Made by a program: the position numbers and the translations under genes
Source: Litsea cubeba
Taxonomy: Eukaryota > Streptophyta > Magnoliopsida > Laurales > Lauraceae
NCBI GenBank assembly: GCA_012931725.1
Contig: CM022951.1
Coordinates: forward strand, 25,454,752-25,518,751
Length of the DNA: 64,000 nt
Direction: 5' to 3'
In this document: positions 36,345 through 45,800 of the stretch, piece by piece
Numbering within the stretch: the stretch's first letter is position 1
How the letters are laid out: every line of letters begins with the position of its first letter
Notes under the pieces: model-generated
Seen by the model: the letters and a program-made list of their open reading frames with translations, nothing else
What the model was told of the DNA's origin: nothing
The model's database searches: none

Positions 36345-36507
36345 TGTCAACTAGGCCAATGGGCCTAGGTCAGTGGGCTCAGCCCATAAAGCTCAAAAGT
36401 CAAATCAAATCTCGTTTGTAAATTTATGTAATTGATTATGTGCCTTATTAGGAGATCTGATTAGATGTTAATTAGATTAGATTTCCTTTATTTATGTAAT
36501 TGATTAT
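36345..36507 (+). repeat. Copia-2 3' LTR, truncated
   Basis: The first 163 bp of the LTR, up to '...AATTGATTAT', after which unrelated sequence starting TGTCACGCC begins. The missing part is presumably beyond the nested insertions, outside the window. Confidence 0.88.
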
Positions 36508-37500
36508 TGTCACGCCCCGAAACCGGGACCTGCAGCGAACCGATCTCGGGGTGCGAAATTTTGGAATAATTTGAAACTTTTGTTATGTTTCCCAAGATCC
36601 GCGTGAATGAGGATAATCACATTCCAACACAATCAGAGTATATTTTCGCGGAAGCTAAACATGGTGTTACGACTCGGAATCCGTGGCCATCGGGTTCCGT
36701 GTCGCACGCCACCAATATCATAAAGCCATCTCATAATAAGACTGGCATAAATCATACATCAGAGCACACTGAGCTGGTAGTAACAAACTAATTAATTCCC
36801 ACATATTCAAGTTACAATTAACAAATGTCTTAATTACAAACCCAAAGAAAAAGGCTGATAAAGCCATACAAAAATATATCCAACTAACAGAAATACTACC
36901 CTCAAAGATTTGATACGGACTCCGGTGCCAAACTTGACATCTAGATGATATCAATGGGCAGCCTCTCACGTCAGACCGGCGGTCCCACCGCCTTCTCCGA
37001 TCAAACACCTAAAAACAAAAAGAGCAGAATCTGGCACCAAACAAATAAGGGTCAGACACGACGGTCTGGCAAGCAAATAATCAAGTAATATGAAATAAAA
37101 GAACATATATAAAACCTGATGAAATCATCATAAAACCGAGCAAATAGTCTAAACAATAGTGACAATAAAACATGCTAAAACGATCGAAAGTCCGAATGTA
37201 AATATCAAGACAAATAAACGAACAGTCTCTAAAGCATAAATGTCTCGGAAAGATAACCACCTAAGCAAAACATTTAATAATTGGAAATACATTTAAAACT
37301 GAATAATAGGGACAATACAATAAAGATCGATATCGTAAACATTAAACAAATCAAAGCATAAAAAGTATAACCAACAAGAATCATAAACTAAAGTAATGTG
37401 CAGATAAAACACTGGCAACCACAATTAACTAAATCCTCCTATTATCGAAGTAATAAGAGCAGACAGAGCGTAGCCACTGAACGTGGTACTAAAATAGGAT

Positions 37501-37582
37501 CAGAACCGTAGCCATACAAATGGGACCGGCAGATCAGAAATCAGAACCGTAGCCATACAAATGGGACCGGCAGATAAAACCG
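37501..37582. repeat. 41-bp tandem duplication
   Basis: Two copies of a 41-bp unit starting CAGAACCGTAGCCATACAAA, at 37501 and 37542. Confidence 0.9.
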
Positions 37583-37737
37583 TTGCCATGGTCGGCACAG
37601 ACAGAATCCAAGCTGCAGCTGGCGGACAGAGTAAAGATCCCAAGCCGGGTGATCATCCCGACAAGGTGACCTAAGCCTAGTGGTGCCTTTAGTTTTCAAA
37701 ACTCGAACGGATACAAATCTAACATAATACTAATCCC

Positions 37738-37872
37738 TTTGGCTCAGGGGCTCGCACCACATAGCTCTGGCCCCGTCTTGCCTCGGGGTTTTGTTTTCGG
37801 AATCATAGCCTCTTTGGCTCATGGGCTCGCACCACATAGCTCTGGCCCCGTCTTGCCTCGAGGTTTTATTTT
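37738..37872. repeat. 75-bp tandem duplication
   Basis: Two copies of a 75-bp unit (start TTTGGCTCA, containing CACCACATAGCTCTGGCCCC) at 37738 and 37813; the second is truncated at its end. Confidence 0.9.
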
Positions 37873-38598
37873 CAAATACGAGTCTTATCAAAACAATAAC
37901 CTCATCGAAGAAATCCCGAATGTAACAAACATACTCCAATCGCTTTTCAAATCGAATCGGAGAAAACATACAAATTTCGATGGTGAACCGTTCGAATACG
38001 CATCAAGTGATTTGTATAAAATCATACGGTCAATCCTTTCGAACATGGAGAGCCACATGATTTTATAGCAAATCACCGATGCTATTCAAATTAGTTTACC
38101 AAAGGGTGCAAATACAAATACAAATACATTTTTCTGACTTGAAATGGAATGGATAGTGGAGAATGACTTAATGACTTACTAAGGAACCATCTCAATGCAC
38201 ATTTAACCTTTAAACATTAATTAATAAAAAGTATGTTTGATGCCAATGAAAATCCATAATATTTAAATGATAAAGTGCGCATTAAGATTCGAACGGTTCC
38301 CGGGTGATTTCACATACACTCATTCTCACATCATTCCCATTTCACAAATTTCCAAGTATCAAAGTAATAACAAAACTCTTAAAAACAGGCCCATAACTGG
38401 CCTTGAACCAAACCCCAAAACAGTCCTTTAAATCCGGCCCAAACAGACCTTGAAATTAGTTCATAGTTAAACCTTGAATGGCCCACACAACACATCTTAA
38501 AAACAGCCCAAACTAATCTTGAGATGGCCCACAGTACAAACCTTAAAACAGCCCAAAACAAATCCTTTAATGGACAAGAAACAAGTTTTTAAAACAAA

Positions 38599-38756
38599 CC
38601 CAAAACTAAACCTGAACCAGGCCCACAAACAGATTTTTAAACAACCCAAAACTAGACCTGAACCAGGCCCACAAACAGAATTTAAAACAGCCCAAAACTA
38701 GACCTGGACCAGGCCCACAAACAGAATTTAAAACAGCCCAAAACTAGACCTGGACC
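38599..38756. repeat. 46-bp tandem repeat cut by the Tat LTR
   Basis: Units start at 38599, 38645, 38691 and 38737 (CCCAAAACTA...), exactly 46 bp apart. The fourth is cut after 20 bp at 38756. More degenerate relatives extend left to about 38395. Confidence 0.9.
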
Positions 38757-39031
38757 TGATGGACCGCGCTCCTGCTCGGTTCTACCGAGGTCGGCGGACG
38801 TGGGAGTCCGTTTGGTTCCGACCCTTTCGTAACCGGGGGGCAGGGGCGTGCATCAACATTTCTTTTTTTTGTGGGTGTGCCAGATTTTCTATTTTTACTT
38901 GGAATTGCAAGTGGTGATCCGGAGATCAACCTTCGCAAGTAAAAAGGAAATCAACTTCTTTCAAGTTTTCCATTGCACATATATTTAAGAAAAGAGACAT
39001 TTTTTTGGTTTGCCGTGAAAGGCGATTTTTT

Positions 39032-39109
39032 TTGGCATTTATAGCCGATTTTGGCGTTTATAGCCGATTTTTGGCGTTTATAGCCGATTTTGGCGTTTAT
39101 AACCGATTT
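39032..39109. repeat. 19-20 bp tandem repeat in the Tat LTR
   Basis: Four units of TTGGCGTTTATAGCCGATTT type, starting at 39032, 39051, 39071 and 39090. The core is the same as in the repeat cluster at 54940-55325. Confidence 0.88.
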
Positions 39110-39570
39110 ACAATCCTTATCAATAATGAAAGACAAGAATTGTGATTTTTGTCTCTTTTGAAAAAATACAAACTACAATGAAAAGCAAGAAAAGGAGGAT
39201 CTAACTTCTCAGGAGATTGTGGGGGACTCGTTTAGATTGACGGTCGCAAGCCATATGTGGGCTTCGCCATCATCCATGCAGATGAGAACAGAGGATGCTA
39301 TTGATTCGCTTGGCTTGGCTATAACCTCAGGTTTTTAGAGGACAAAGACCAAAGGAAGGTCCTATGTCCAATAAAAAGCCGAGTAGACGGGCTGAAAAGC
39401 CACATCTAAGCCATTGGAGGCAGGAGGAGAAGGCAAGGACCTTGGGGCGGTGGCCGGTGTAGAACTTCCGCAGAGTTTTCTCTCTTTTTCCTTTCTCTGG
39501 ATTTCTGTCTGTGTGCTTGTGCTTTTTTTTTTTCTGATGTTTCTGATCTTTGTTCTTCTTGGAGAGCCCT

Positions 39571-39582
39571 CCTATTTATAGG
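39571..39582 (-). promoter_or_regulatory. Candidate Tat LTR TATA box
   Basis: CCTATAAATAGG on the minus strand, in the orientation that would transcribe gag-pol from the equivalent 5' LTR. Confidence 0.5.
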
Positions 39583-40260
39583 CTTTTAGGTAGCCTTTTA
39601 GGTGGGTTTATGGGCTTTTATTGTCATTAAGCCGCATAATGGGAGGAGTTACAAAATTGAATTGTTTATTTTGTAACTCTTTTTTCTTGGCTTCTGATTG
39701 GCCGGAGGAGATTGAGGGCATTTAATCGCCTTTAATCGCCATGATGGGAGGAGTTTCATGGGTTAAATGCCATGAATCTCTTGACTTGTAACTCCCGAAT
39801 GCTTGCTTCTGATTGGGCCGTCCAAAGAAATGGATTAATGACTGTAATAAAGTTAGTCAATTAATCGCATTAAGTGGTCGCCGAGCAGCTGAAGAGTCGC
39901 GGGCCGTGCCACGTCTTTTGAGATTCTTTTGTTGATGATCATCGATGGATCTTCATGTAGATCGACATCAGATGACCATGTAATTTCAGGTGTTTGTTGC
40001 CAGCAGCGGGTCGGTGCCATCTGTCCTGTCGATTTCTCGATCGGTCGGGTGGAAAGCACACTTTTTTTTGGTTGACCGGGTGGCGATCAATACTGTCTTC
40101 GATACTCTTGATGATTTACCCGTGTTTTGGACGGATGTCAGAGGACTTGGTGTCTCAAAAGCATGAATTTTGGAAAGTACCAGAGGCTGGGCCCTTCGAA
40201 TCGCGAAAAAACGGCGAAAATCGGGGTTTCCGGGGCTTTCCCGGCGACCCCGGGGTCCAA

Positions 40261-40303
40261 GGTCGCCGGCGACCCTGGCCCAGGGTCGCAGGGGCCTGCG
40301 ACC
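40261..40303. repeat. GC-rich palindrome cluster in the Tat LTR
   Basis: A perfect 14-bp palindrome GGTCGCCGGCGACC (40261-40274) is followed by CCTGGCCCAGG (40274-40284) and by GGTCGCAGG/CCTGCGACC arms around a 2-nt centre (40284-40303). They lie in a strongly GC-rich island in an otherwise AT-rich LTR. Confidence 0.85.
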
Positions 40304-40493
40304 CTGGGGGGGTTTTCCCCCTTTCGTGTCCCGTTTTGCGTCCGTTTTTTCTTTTTTTCGATTCTTTTTTCTTCTGTACTTTTCCTTGACATTTTGACCA
40401 TTTACTGGCCTGATTTCTTTGTAGGAAACCTGATGAGAATCCTTGCATTTTATTTTGCAAAGTTTCCAATTTCCTGAGAAAGCCGAAGACTTT

Positions 40494-40910
40494 GTCGCGC
40501 AGAGCTGCCGATTTTCCATCAGAAGCTGAAACTGGGCCAAACGATGTCGGAATGACCTGAAATTTGGTGTGAAGCCTCCTGAGCAATAAATAAGACCAAC
40601 CATAGGCTTTTGTTTGAGTTTTGAAGCCGTTTGGGGTCCTATCACCTGTGGACTTGCTTTTTGTCGCGATGAAGATGTCGCGGTTTGATGTGCGGTCAAC
40701 CGATGTCCGATTGACTTGAAATTTGACAGGGAACCTATTAGAGTCATTTTAAGATGATCCATAGGCTCTGTCTTGGAAACCATGGTCCCGGAGAGCTTTT
40801 GTCGCCGAGAGCTCCTTTTCGGCTGTCGGAGAAGCGAAGTTAGGCCAAATGATTTTGAAATGGCCCGAAACTTCTTGTGTACTCCTCTTGGAAGAATCTT
40901 GCAGTTTTTG
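40494..40910. repeat. Degenerate ~130-180 bp repeat units in the Tat LTR
   Basis: Three diverged units share the pattern 'TGTCGC...GATGTCNGATTGACNTGAAATTTG...ACC', starting near 40494, 40668 and 40800. Similarity is visible by eye but low. Confidence 0.45.
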
Positions 40911-41025
40911 TTTGATTCTGACAAGATTTGATTTTTGGAAGCAGCATTGCCTATTTATGGCAGGTTGCGACTTCATGTAGCTCTTTGGATCTTGAAAAGG
41001 CAAAGTGACATTTTTGGTGTCAACA

Positions 41026-41042
41026 AATGCCCCCTCGAGGTA
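41026..41042 (-). other. Tat element polypurine tract
   Basis: On the minus strand CCTCGAGGGGGCATT directly precedes the 3' LTR start TGTTGACACC. This is a typical gypsy arrangement and sets the LTR boundary at 41025. Confidence 0.8.
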
Positions 41043-41271
41043 CAGCGGCGAGTTGCTTAACTTTTGTAGTCGATGTGCCTCGAAGAGATTTTTGAAGGAG
41101 AGCCTGTGACTTGACCAAGAGTCTTTGAGCAGTGTTTCTTTTTGGTATTTGTAGCCTTTTGAGCTTCCAGGGGAATTTTATGGTAGTGAAAGGGATCACG
41201 TACCATCTCGAGGCAAAGTTTTGAAGATGACATCAGGGATGTGGATTTGGGTTTTGACCTTGTGACCTAAC
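41043..41271. other. Tat noncoding region left of Copia-3
   Basis: 229 bp with no gene. Its end (about 41230-41271) resembles one unit of the 55-63 bp repeat that resumes at 48982 on the other side of Copia-3. Confidence 0.6.
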
Positions 41272-41920
41272 TGTTAGATCTCGTGATCACTGAGAGGGGG
41301 GGGGGGTGAATCAGTGATCTCTTTTAACCAGGTCCTTGCTAACAACAATTCAAATCAAACCACACAATTGACACCAGATTTTACGTGGTTCACCAAAAGG
41401 CTACGTCCACGGTTCAATCCCGTCCGAACAACAATCCGGTACAGGTCTGAATCTTATTTAGTCGCACCGACGACAAAGAGCACCAACCCTTAAATTCAGA
41501 TAGCACCAACTATCTAGGAAGCACCGACTCCCTTAGGTTTCAGATAGCACCAACTATCTAGGAAGCTACAACTCCCTTTACAATTTGTCTGCACCCACAG
41601 ACAGGATCACCAAACCCCAAAACACCAAGCACCAACTTGATGATTACAGCAAAGAAGATAAACTGATCTACAGCCCTTTCCCCTCTACAATTCTCTCTCT
41701 CTCAATCCCTTACAAATAGAAATCTAAAGCATAAAAGAGAGACTTATCTTATGAACGAAAATACCATCTTCATGAGGCTTCAAATTCGTCCACACTTGCT
41801 GTAGAAAGTTGCTCCACAACAGCAAGACACAAGCACCTTCTTCTCCAAGCACTCTTCTCTCCAAAACTCTCTCAAACTCTTCTTTCTTTGATGCTTGTTA
41901 TTGAAAACGAGATTAGGAGT

Positions 41921-41930
41921 GTTTATATAG
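41921..41930 (-). promoter_or_regulatory. Copia-3 LTR TATA box (left copy)
   Basis: CTATATAAAC on the minus strand. The same motif in the 5' LTR is at 48434-48443. Confidence 0.6.
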
Positions 41931-42061
41931 GTTTTAGCAACCCCAAAGAGTGTCCAAAATAGGCTACAATTCGTTTAGAAAGAGTCCCAAACGAATTACC
42001 AAAAATTCCTAACTTTTAGCAAAAGACTTCTAATTCTGCAATACTTGCTGTCTGTGTGTGC

Positions 42062-42275
42062 TCGGTCGACATCATACTGTGCTCGGTCGACCGGGTGAAC
42101 TGGGCGCCTGACGAACTTTCAAAAAGTTGTAAGTTGTCAAATTCTGGATCCGAGCTCGGTCGACATCCTGGAAGCCTCGGTCGACCGGATGACCTCTGTG
42201 TCAAAAAATAACTGTAAGCTCTGATTTTGCACTTTCTTCATGCTCGGTCGACCTGCCAGGGAGCTCGGTCGACCG
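42062..42275. repeat. CGGTCGAC motif cluster, left LTR
   Basis: Six copies of CTCGGTCGAC arranged as three pairs, near 42062/42082, 42155/42178 and 42242/42264. In each pair the Copia-proximal copy on the plus strand extends to the perfect 10-bp palindrome CGGTCGACCG. Repeated palindromes in LTRs are a known Sirevirus feature. Confidence 0.85.
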
Positions 42276-42468
42276 GGTACACTGCACCAGGAAAAACTGA
42301 TTTTCTTCACTGTTTTCCTTTTTCATTCTTCTTGAGCTCTATCACTTCCACTCTTTCAACACATGATTGAGACATAGTGTTGACAATAATTCCAATACAA
42401 TTTGATGCTTGAGACACCAAACACACCAATGCTTCAAGATTCAACTCAATGCATCTCAAATTCCAACA

Positions 42469-42480
42469 ATCTCCCCCTTT
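42469..42480 (-). other. Copia-3 polypurine tract adjacent to 3' LTR
   Basis: AAAGGGGGAGAT on the minus strand, directly before the LTR. Further similar tracts lie at 42781-42791 and 42850-42859, between pol and the LTR. Confidence 0.88.
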
Positions 42481-42871
42481 GGAATTGTTGGCAACACTTG
42501 GAACTTCAACACAGACACTTGGAACATGTTGACATCATAGAGCCTTTTTAGAACAATAAACTCCCCTTGGAACATGATCTTCTCATTCACTATCTTGATA
42601 CCAATTTTCATTCCAATCTTCCATCTTCCTCATGCTATCATATTTCCATCTTCTTAGCATAAGACTAACTTCAACATGCATATAGTCTTTCCTTGCATAA
42701 TCTTCTCAGCATAACTTGATACCAATCTCCAGATAACCTTCTCAAGATAACATGCATATCAATCTTTCCATGCATAATCTTCTCCCCCTTTGACAATAAT
42801 TCCAAAGGGATCAATCTAGGAGCAAATAAGATATTCAACGAATTCATTGCTCCCCCTTTCTGGCACATCTC
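42481..42871 (-). other. Copia-3 3' untranslated region
   Basis: About 390 bp between the pol stop and the LTR-adjacent purine tract. It holds two additional purine tracts and short repeated 'CATGCATA...TCTTCTC' motifs, with no gene. Confidence 0.7.
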
Positions 42872-45800
42872 CTAAGGTGTAGGAGAGTGAGTAACTCCTA
42901 ATTTCTTTCGGAGATACTCGAAGACTTCCTTTGGCAAAGGTTTTGTGAAGATATCAGCCACTTGCTCAGTAGTAGGAACGTATTCCAACTTTACCTCACC
43001 ATCTGCAACTTTATCCTTGAGAAAGTGATAGCGGATTGCAACATGCTTAGTCCTTGAATGCTGAACTGGATTCTTGGAGATATGAATTGCACTAGTGTTA
43101 TCACAGAGGATCGGCGTAGGATCTGTTGTTGGAACTCCTAAATCAGAGAGCATTTGCCGCATCCATAACACTTGCGTACAACAAGTTGCCGCTGCAATAT
43201 ATTCTGCTTCCGCTGTCGAAAGTGAGACGGAGTCTTGCTTCTTGCTGTGCCAAGCTACCAATCTATCACCAAGATAGAATGCACCACCACTTGTACTCTT
43301 GCGATCATCTACGCAACCAGCCCAATCGGCGTCTGAGTATGCGACAAGAGTAAAGGATTTACCTTTAGGATACCATATTCCAAGCTCCATAGTACCTTTT
43401 AGATATCGAAATATCCTTTTCACTGCTGTAAGGTGCGTCTCAGTTGGTGATGCTTGAAATCGAGCCACCATACATACTGCTTGTAGAAGATCTGGTCTTG
43501 TAGCAGTCAAGTAAAGCAAGCTTCCTATCATAGAACGATAGGTGGTGTGATCAACGGACGAAGCCTTATCATCTTTGCTAAGTTTCGTGTTCGTTGTCAT
43601 TGGCGTGCTCACGGGCTTGCTGTCTTCCATGTTAAAACGCTTCAGCATTTCCTTTATATATTTCATCTGAGATATAAAAATACCATTTTTCAGCTGCTGA
43701 ACTTGTAATCCTAGGAAGAACTTTAGCTCTCCAAGCATAGACATCTCAAATTCTTTCGTCATATCTTCAGCAAAAATCCTGCACATAGTCTCATCATTGC
43801 CTCCAAATATTATGTCATCAACATAAACAATAACCACCAGCTGTTTGCTTGAATCAGATTTGACATACAGATTGCTATCAACTAGTCCTTTTCCAAAACC
43901 AATCTTGCGAAGATAAAGATCCAGCCTTGCATACCATGCCCTTGGCGCCTGTTTCAGTCCATATAGAGCCTTCTTCAGCTTGCAAACTAAGTCTGAATTT
44001 TTGCTAATTAGAAAGCCATCAGGTTGCTCAATGTAGACCTCTTCTTCAAGTAAACCATTCAAGAAAGCTGACTTAACATCCATCTGAAATACCTTGAAGG
44101 TTTTATAGGCAGCCAATGCAAGAAACATACGAATGGCTTCCAGACGAGCCACCGGTGCAAAGGTCTCTTCAAAATCTATGCCTTCAACTTGTGCATAGCC
44201 TTTACAAACCAACCTTGCCTTGTTTCGTATGACCTGACCATCTTCATTCAGCTTGTTCCGAAAGACCCATTTTGTACCAATCACATTCTTATCAGTAGGT
44301 CTAGGGACTAGTTCCCATGTGGAGTTTTTCTCAATCTGCTCCAACTCCTCATGCATAGCTTTTAACCAGCTTTCATCTAGACTAGCTTCAGCTACTGTCT
44401 TGGGCTCAATGGTGGACACAAGTGAGTAATTGCTAACTACACTTTGTCTAGTTTTTACACCGGCCTCAGGATCTCCAATGATTTGATCCTTAGGGTGTTG
44501 CTCTACCCAAGTACTTTTCTTTCTAGGAGAAGTATCCTCTGAATCATCTTTTGCCTTTTCAGAATCAGGTTCAGCCACTTCATCATCAATCTCACTCGAG
44601 TCCTCATACACTGGACTGTCATTATGAGTTACCTTCTTTGACTCATGGTTTTCATCAATTCTAACATCAGCACTTTCAATAATTTTTCTGGTCCTTTTGT
44701 TAAGGCATCTGTAAGCTTTACTAGAGGATGAGTAACCCAGAAAAATACCTTCATCGGCTCTTTCTTCAAATTTGCCCGGATTTTGTTCGAGCCGCTTGAT
44801 GTAACACTTGCTACCGAAGACTCTGAAGTGCTTGACTGTAGCTTTTCTTCCAAACCATAGCTCATAAGGTGTTTTATCTTCATGTGGCCTGATCAAGCAA
44901 CGATTCTGAATATAAACAGCCGTATGAATCGCCTCTTTCCAATACTTATCAGCCATCTTACTTTCAATCAGCATGGTGCGTGCCATTTCTTGCACAGTGC
45001 GGTTCTTGCGCTCAACAACTCCATTCTGCTGTGGAGTTCTAGGGGCTGAGTATTGTCTTTGGATGCCATGATGTTCACAATACTTAGTGAATTCATTAGA
45101 TGTGAATTCGCCTCCACGATCAGACCTTAGCGTCTTGATCTGCTTCCCTAGCATGTTTTCAACCTGTGCTTTAAACACTTTGAACCGATCAAGTGCTTGA
45201 TGTTTATGCTTAAGAAATAATACCCATGTCATGCGAGTAAAATCATCAATGCAAAGCATAAAATACTTATCTCCATTGGTGCTTTGAGTCCGCATCGGTC
45301 CACAGAGATCAGTGTGTACCAGCTCAAGAGGTTTCTTCGTATGATGCTCCTTTGTCTTGAACATTACCCTCGTTTGCTTTCCCTTTTGACAAGAGTCACA
45401 AATGGGGTTTGAAGGCTTTTCAACTGTAGCCATACCTCTAACAGCCTTTGAATTGCAAATCTTTGACATGTTGCCAAAGTTTAGATGCCCAAGGCGTTTG
45501 TGCCACAACCAACTCTCTTCTGACCGACTCAATAAGCATGTCTTTTCAGCTCCATCTGACAAGGTGTAAAGATTTCCAGCTGTCCTTGACCCAGTAGCCA
45601 CTGTTTTGCCGTTGCTACTCTTCTTGATAGCAAACCCATTCTTTGTAAAAACAATTTCGTGGCCCTTATCACAGATCTGGCTCACACTCAACAGATTGTG
45701 TCTCAATCCAGACACATATAAGACCTCTTCAGATCTGATCTTGTTTGCCATCAGCTGAACAACACCTTTTCCAACAATTTTGGCACCATCATTGTTACCA

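Larger units (their letters stand above)
34058..36507 (+). mobile_element. Copia-2: internally deleted Ty1-copia element, right LTR truncated
   Basis: A plus-strand element begins with a 348-bp LTR (TGTCAACTAGG...CA), followed by a primer site (TGGTATCAAAGC) at 34406. Its body is only about 1.9 kb, with gag and the RNase H end but no protease, integrase or RT. A G-rich tract then precedes a right LTR cut off after 163 bp by the next element. The retained 163 bp of the right LTR differs from the left LTR at about four positions (roughly 2.5 percent), so this insertion is older than Copia-1 and Copia-3. The body looks like a deletion derivative that could only have moved with proteins from a full-length relative. 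Confidence 0.9.
36508..38756. mobile_element. Unclassified LTR-like segment (element X), partial
   Basis: Begins TGTCACGCCCCGAAACCGGG exactly where the Copia-2 LTR is broken. Such TGTCACGCCCC termini are common for plant gypsy LTRs in either orientation (the reverse reads GGGGCGTGACA). The following 2.2 kb has no credible protein-coding frame and contains three short tandem repeats, as long noncoding LTRs often do. It is interrupted at 38756 by the Tat LTR, so its other end is outside the window. A long-LTR gypsy such as Tekay/Del is possible, but I could not confirm it. Confidence 0.55.
38757..41025 (-). repeat. Tat element 3' LTR
   Basis: The right boundary is well supported: ...GGTGTCAACA followed by the reverse of a purine tract. 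The left boundary TGATGG at 38757 is inferred from where the 46-bp repeat is interrupted; the other LTR is not in the window to confirm it. Inside are a minus-strand TATA motif (39571-39582), a four-unit 19-20 bp repeat (39032-39109), a GC-rich palindrome cluster (40261-40303) and degenerate repeats at 40494-40910. Confidence 0.75.
41272..42468 (-). repeat. Copia-3 3' LTR (left copy)
   Basis: 1197 bp, TGTTAGATCTCG...TTCCAACA. It contains a minus-strand TATA motif at 41921-41930 and six CGGTCGAC motifs at 42062-42275. Confidence 0.96.

Noticed and set aside
37739..38068. 109-codon plus-strand frame with internal peptide repeat
   Set aside because: It covers the 75-bp tandem duplication in element X and has no domain or promoter evidence.
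39986..40924. 312-codon minus-strand frame in the Tat LTR
   Set aside because: It lies in U3-like LTR sequence with degenerate repeats and a GC-rich palindrome patch. No recognisable domain; probably open by chance.
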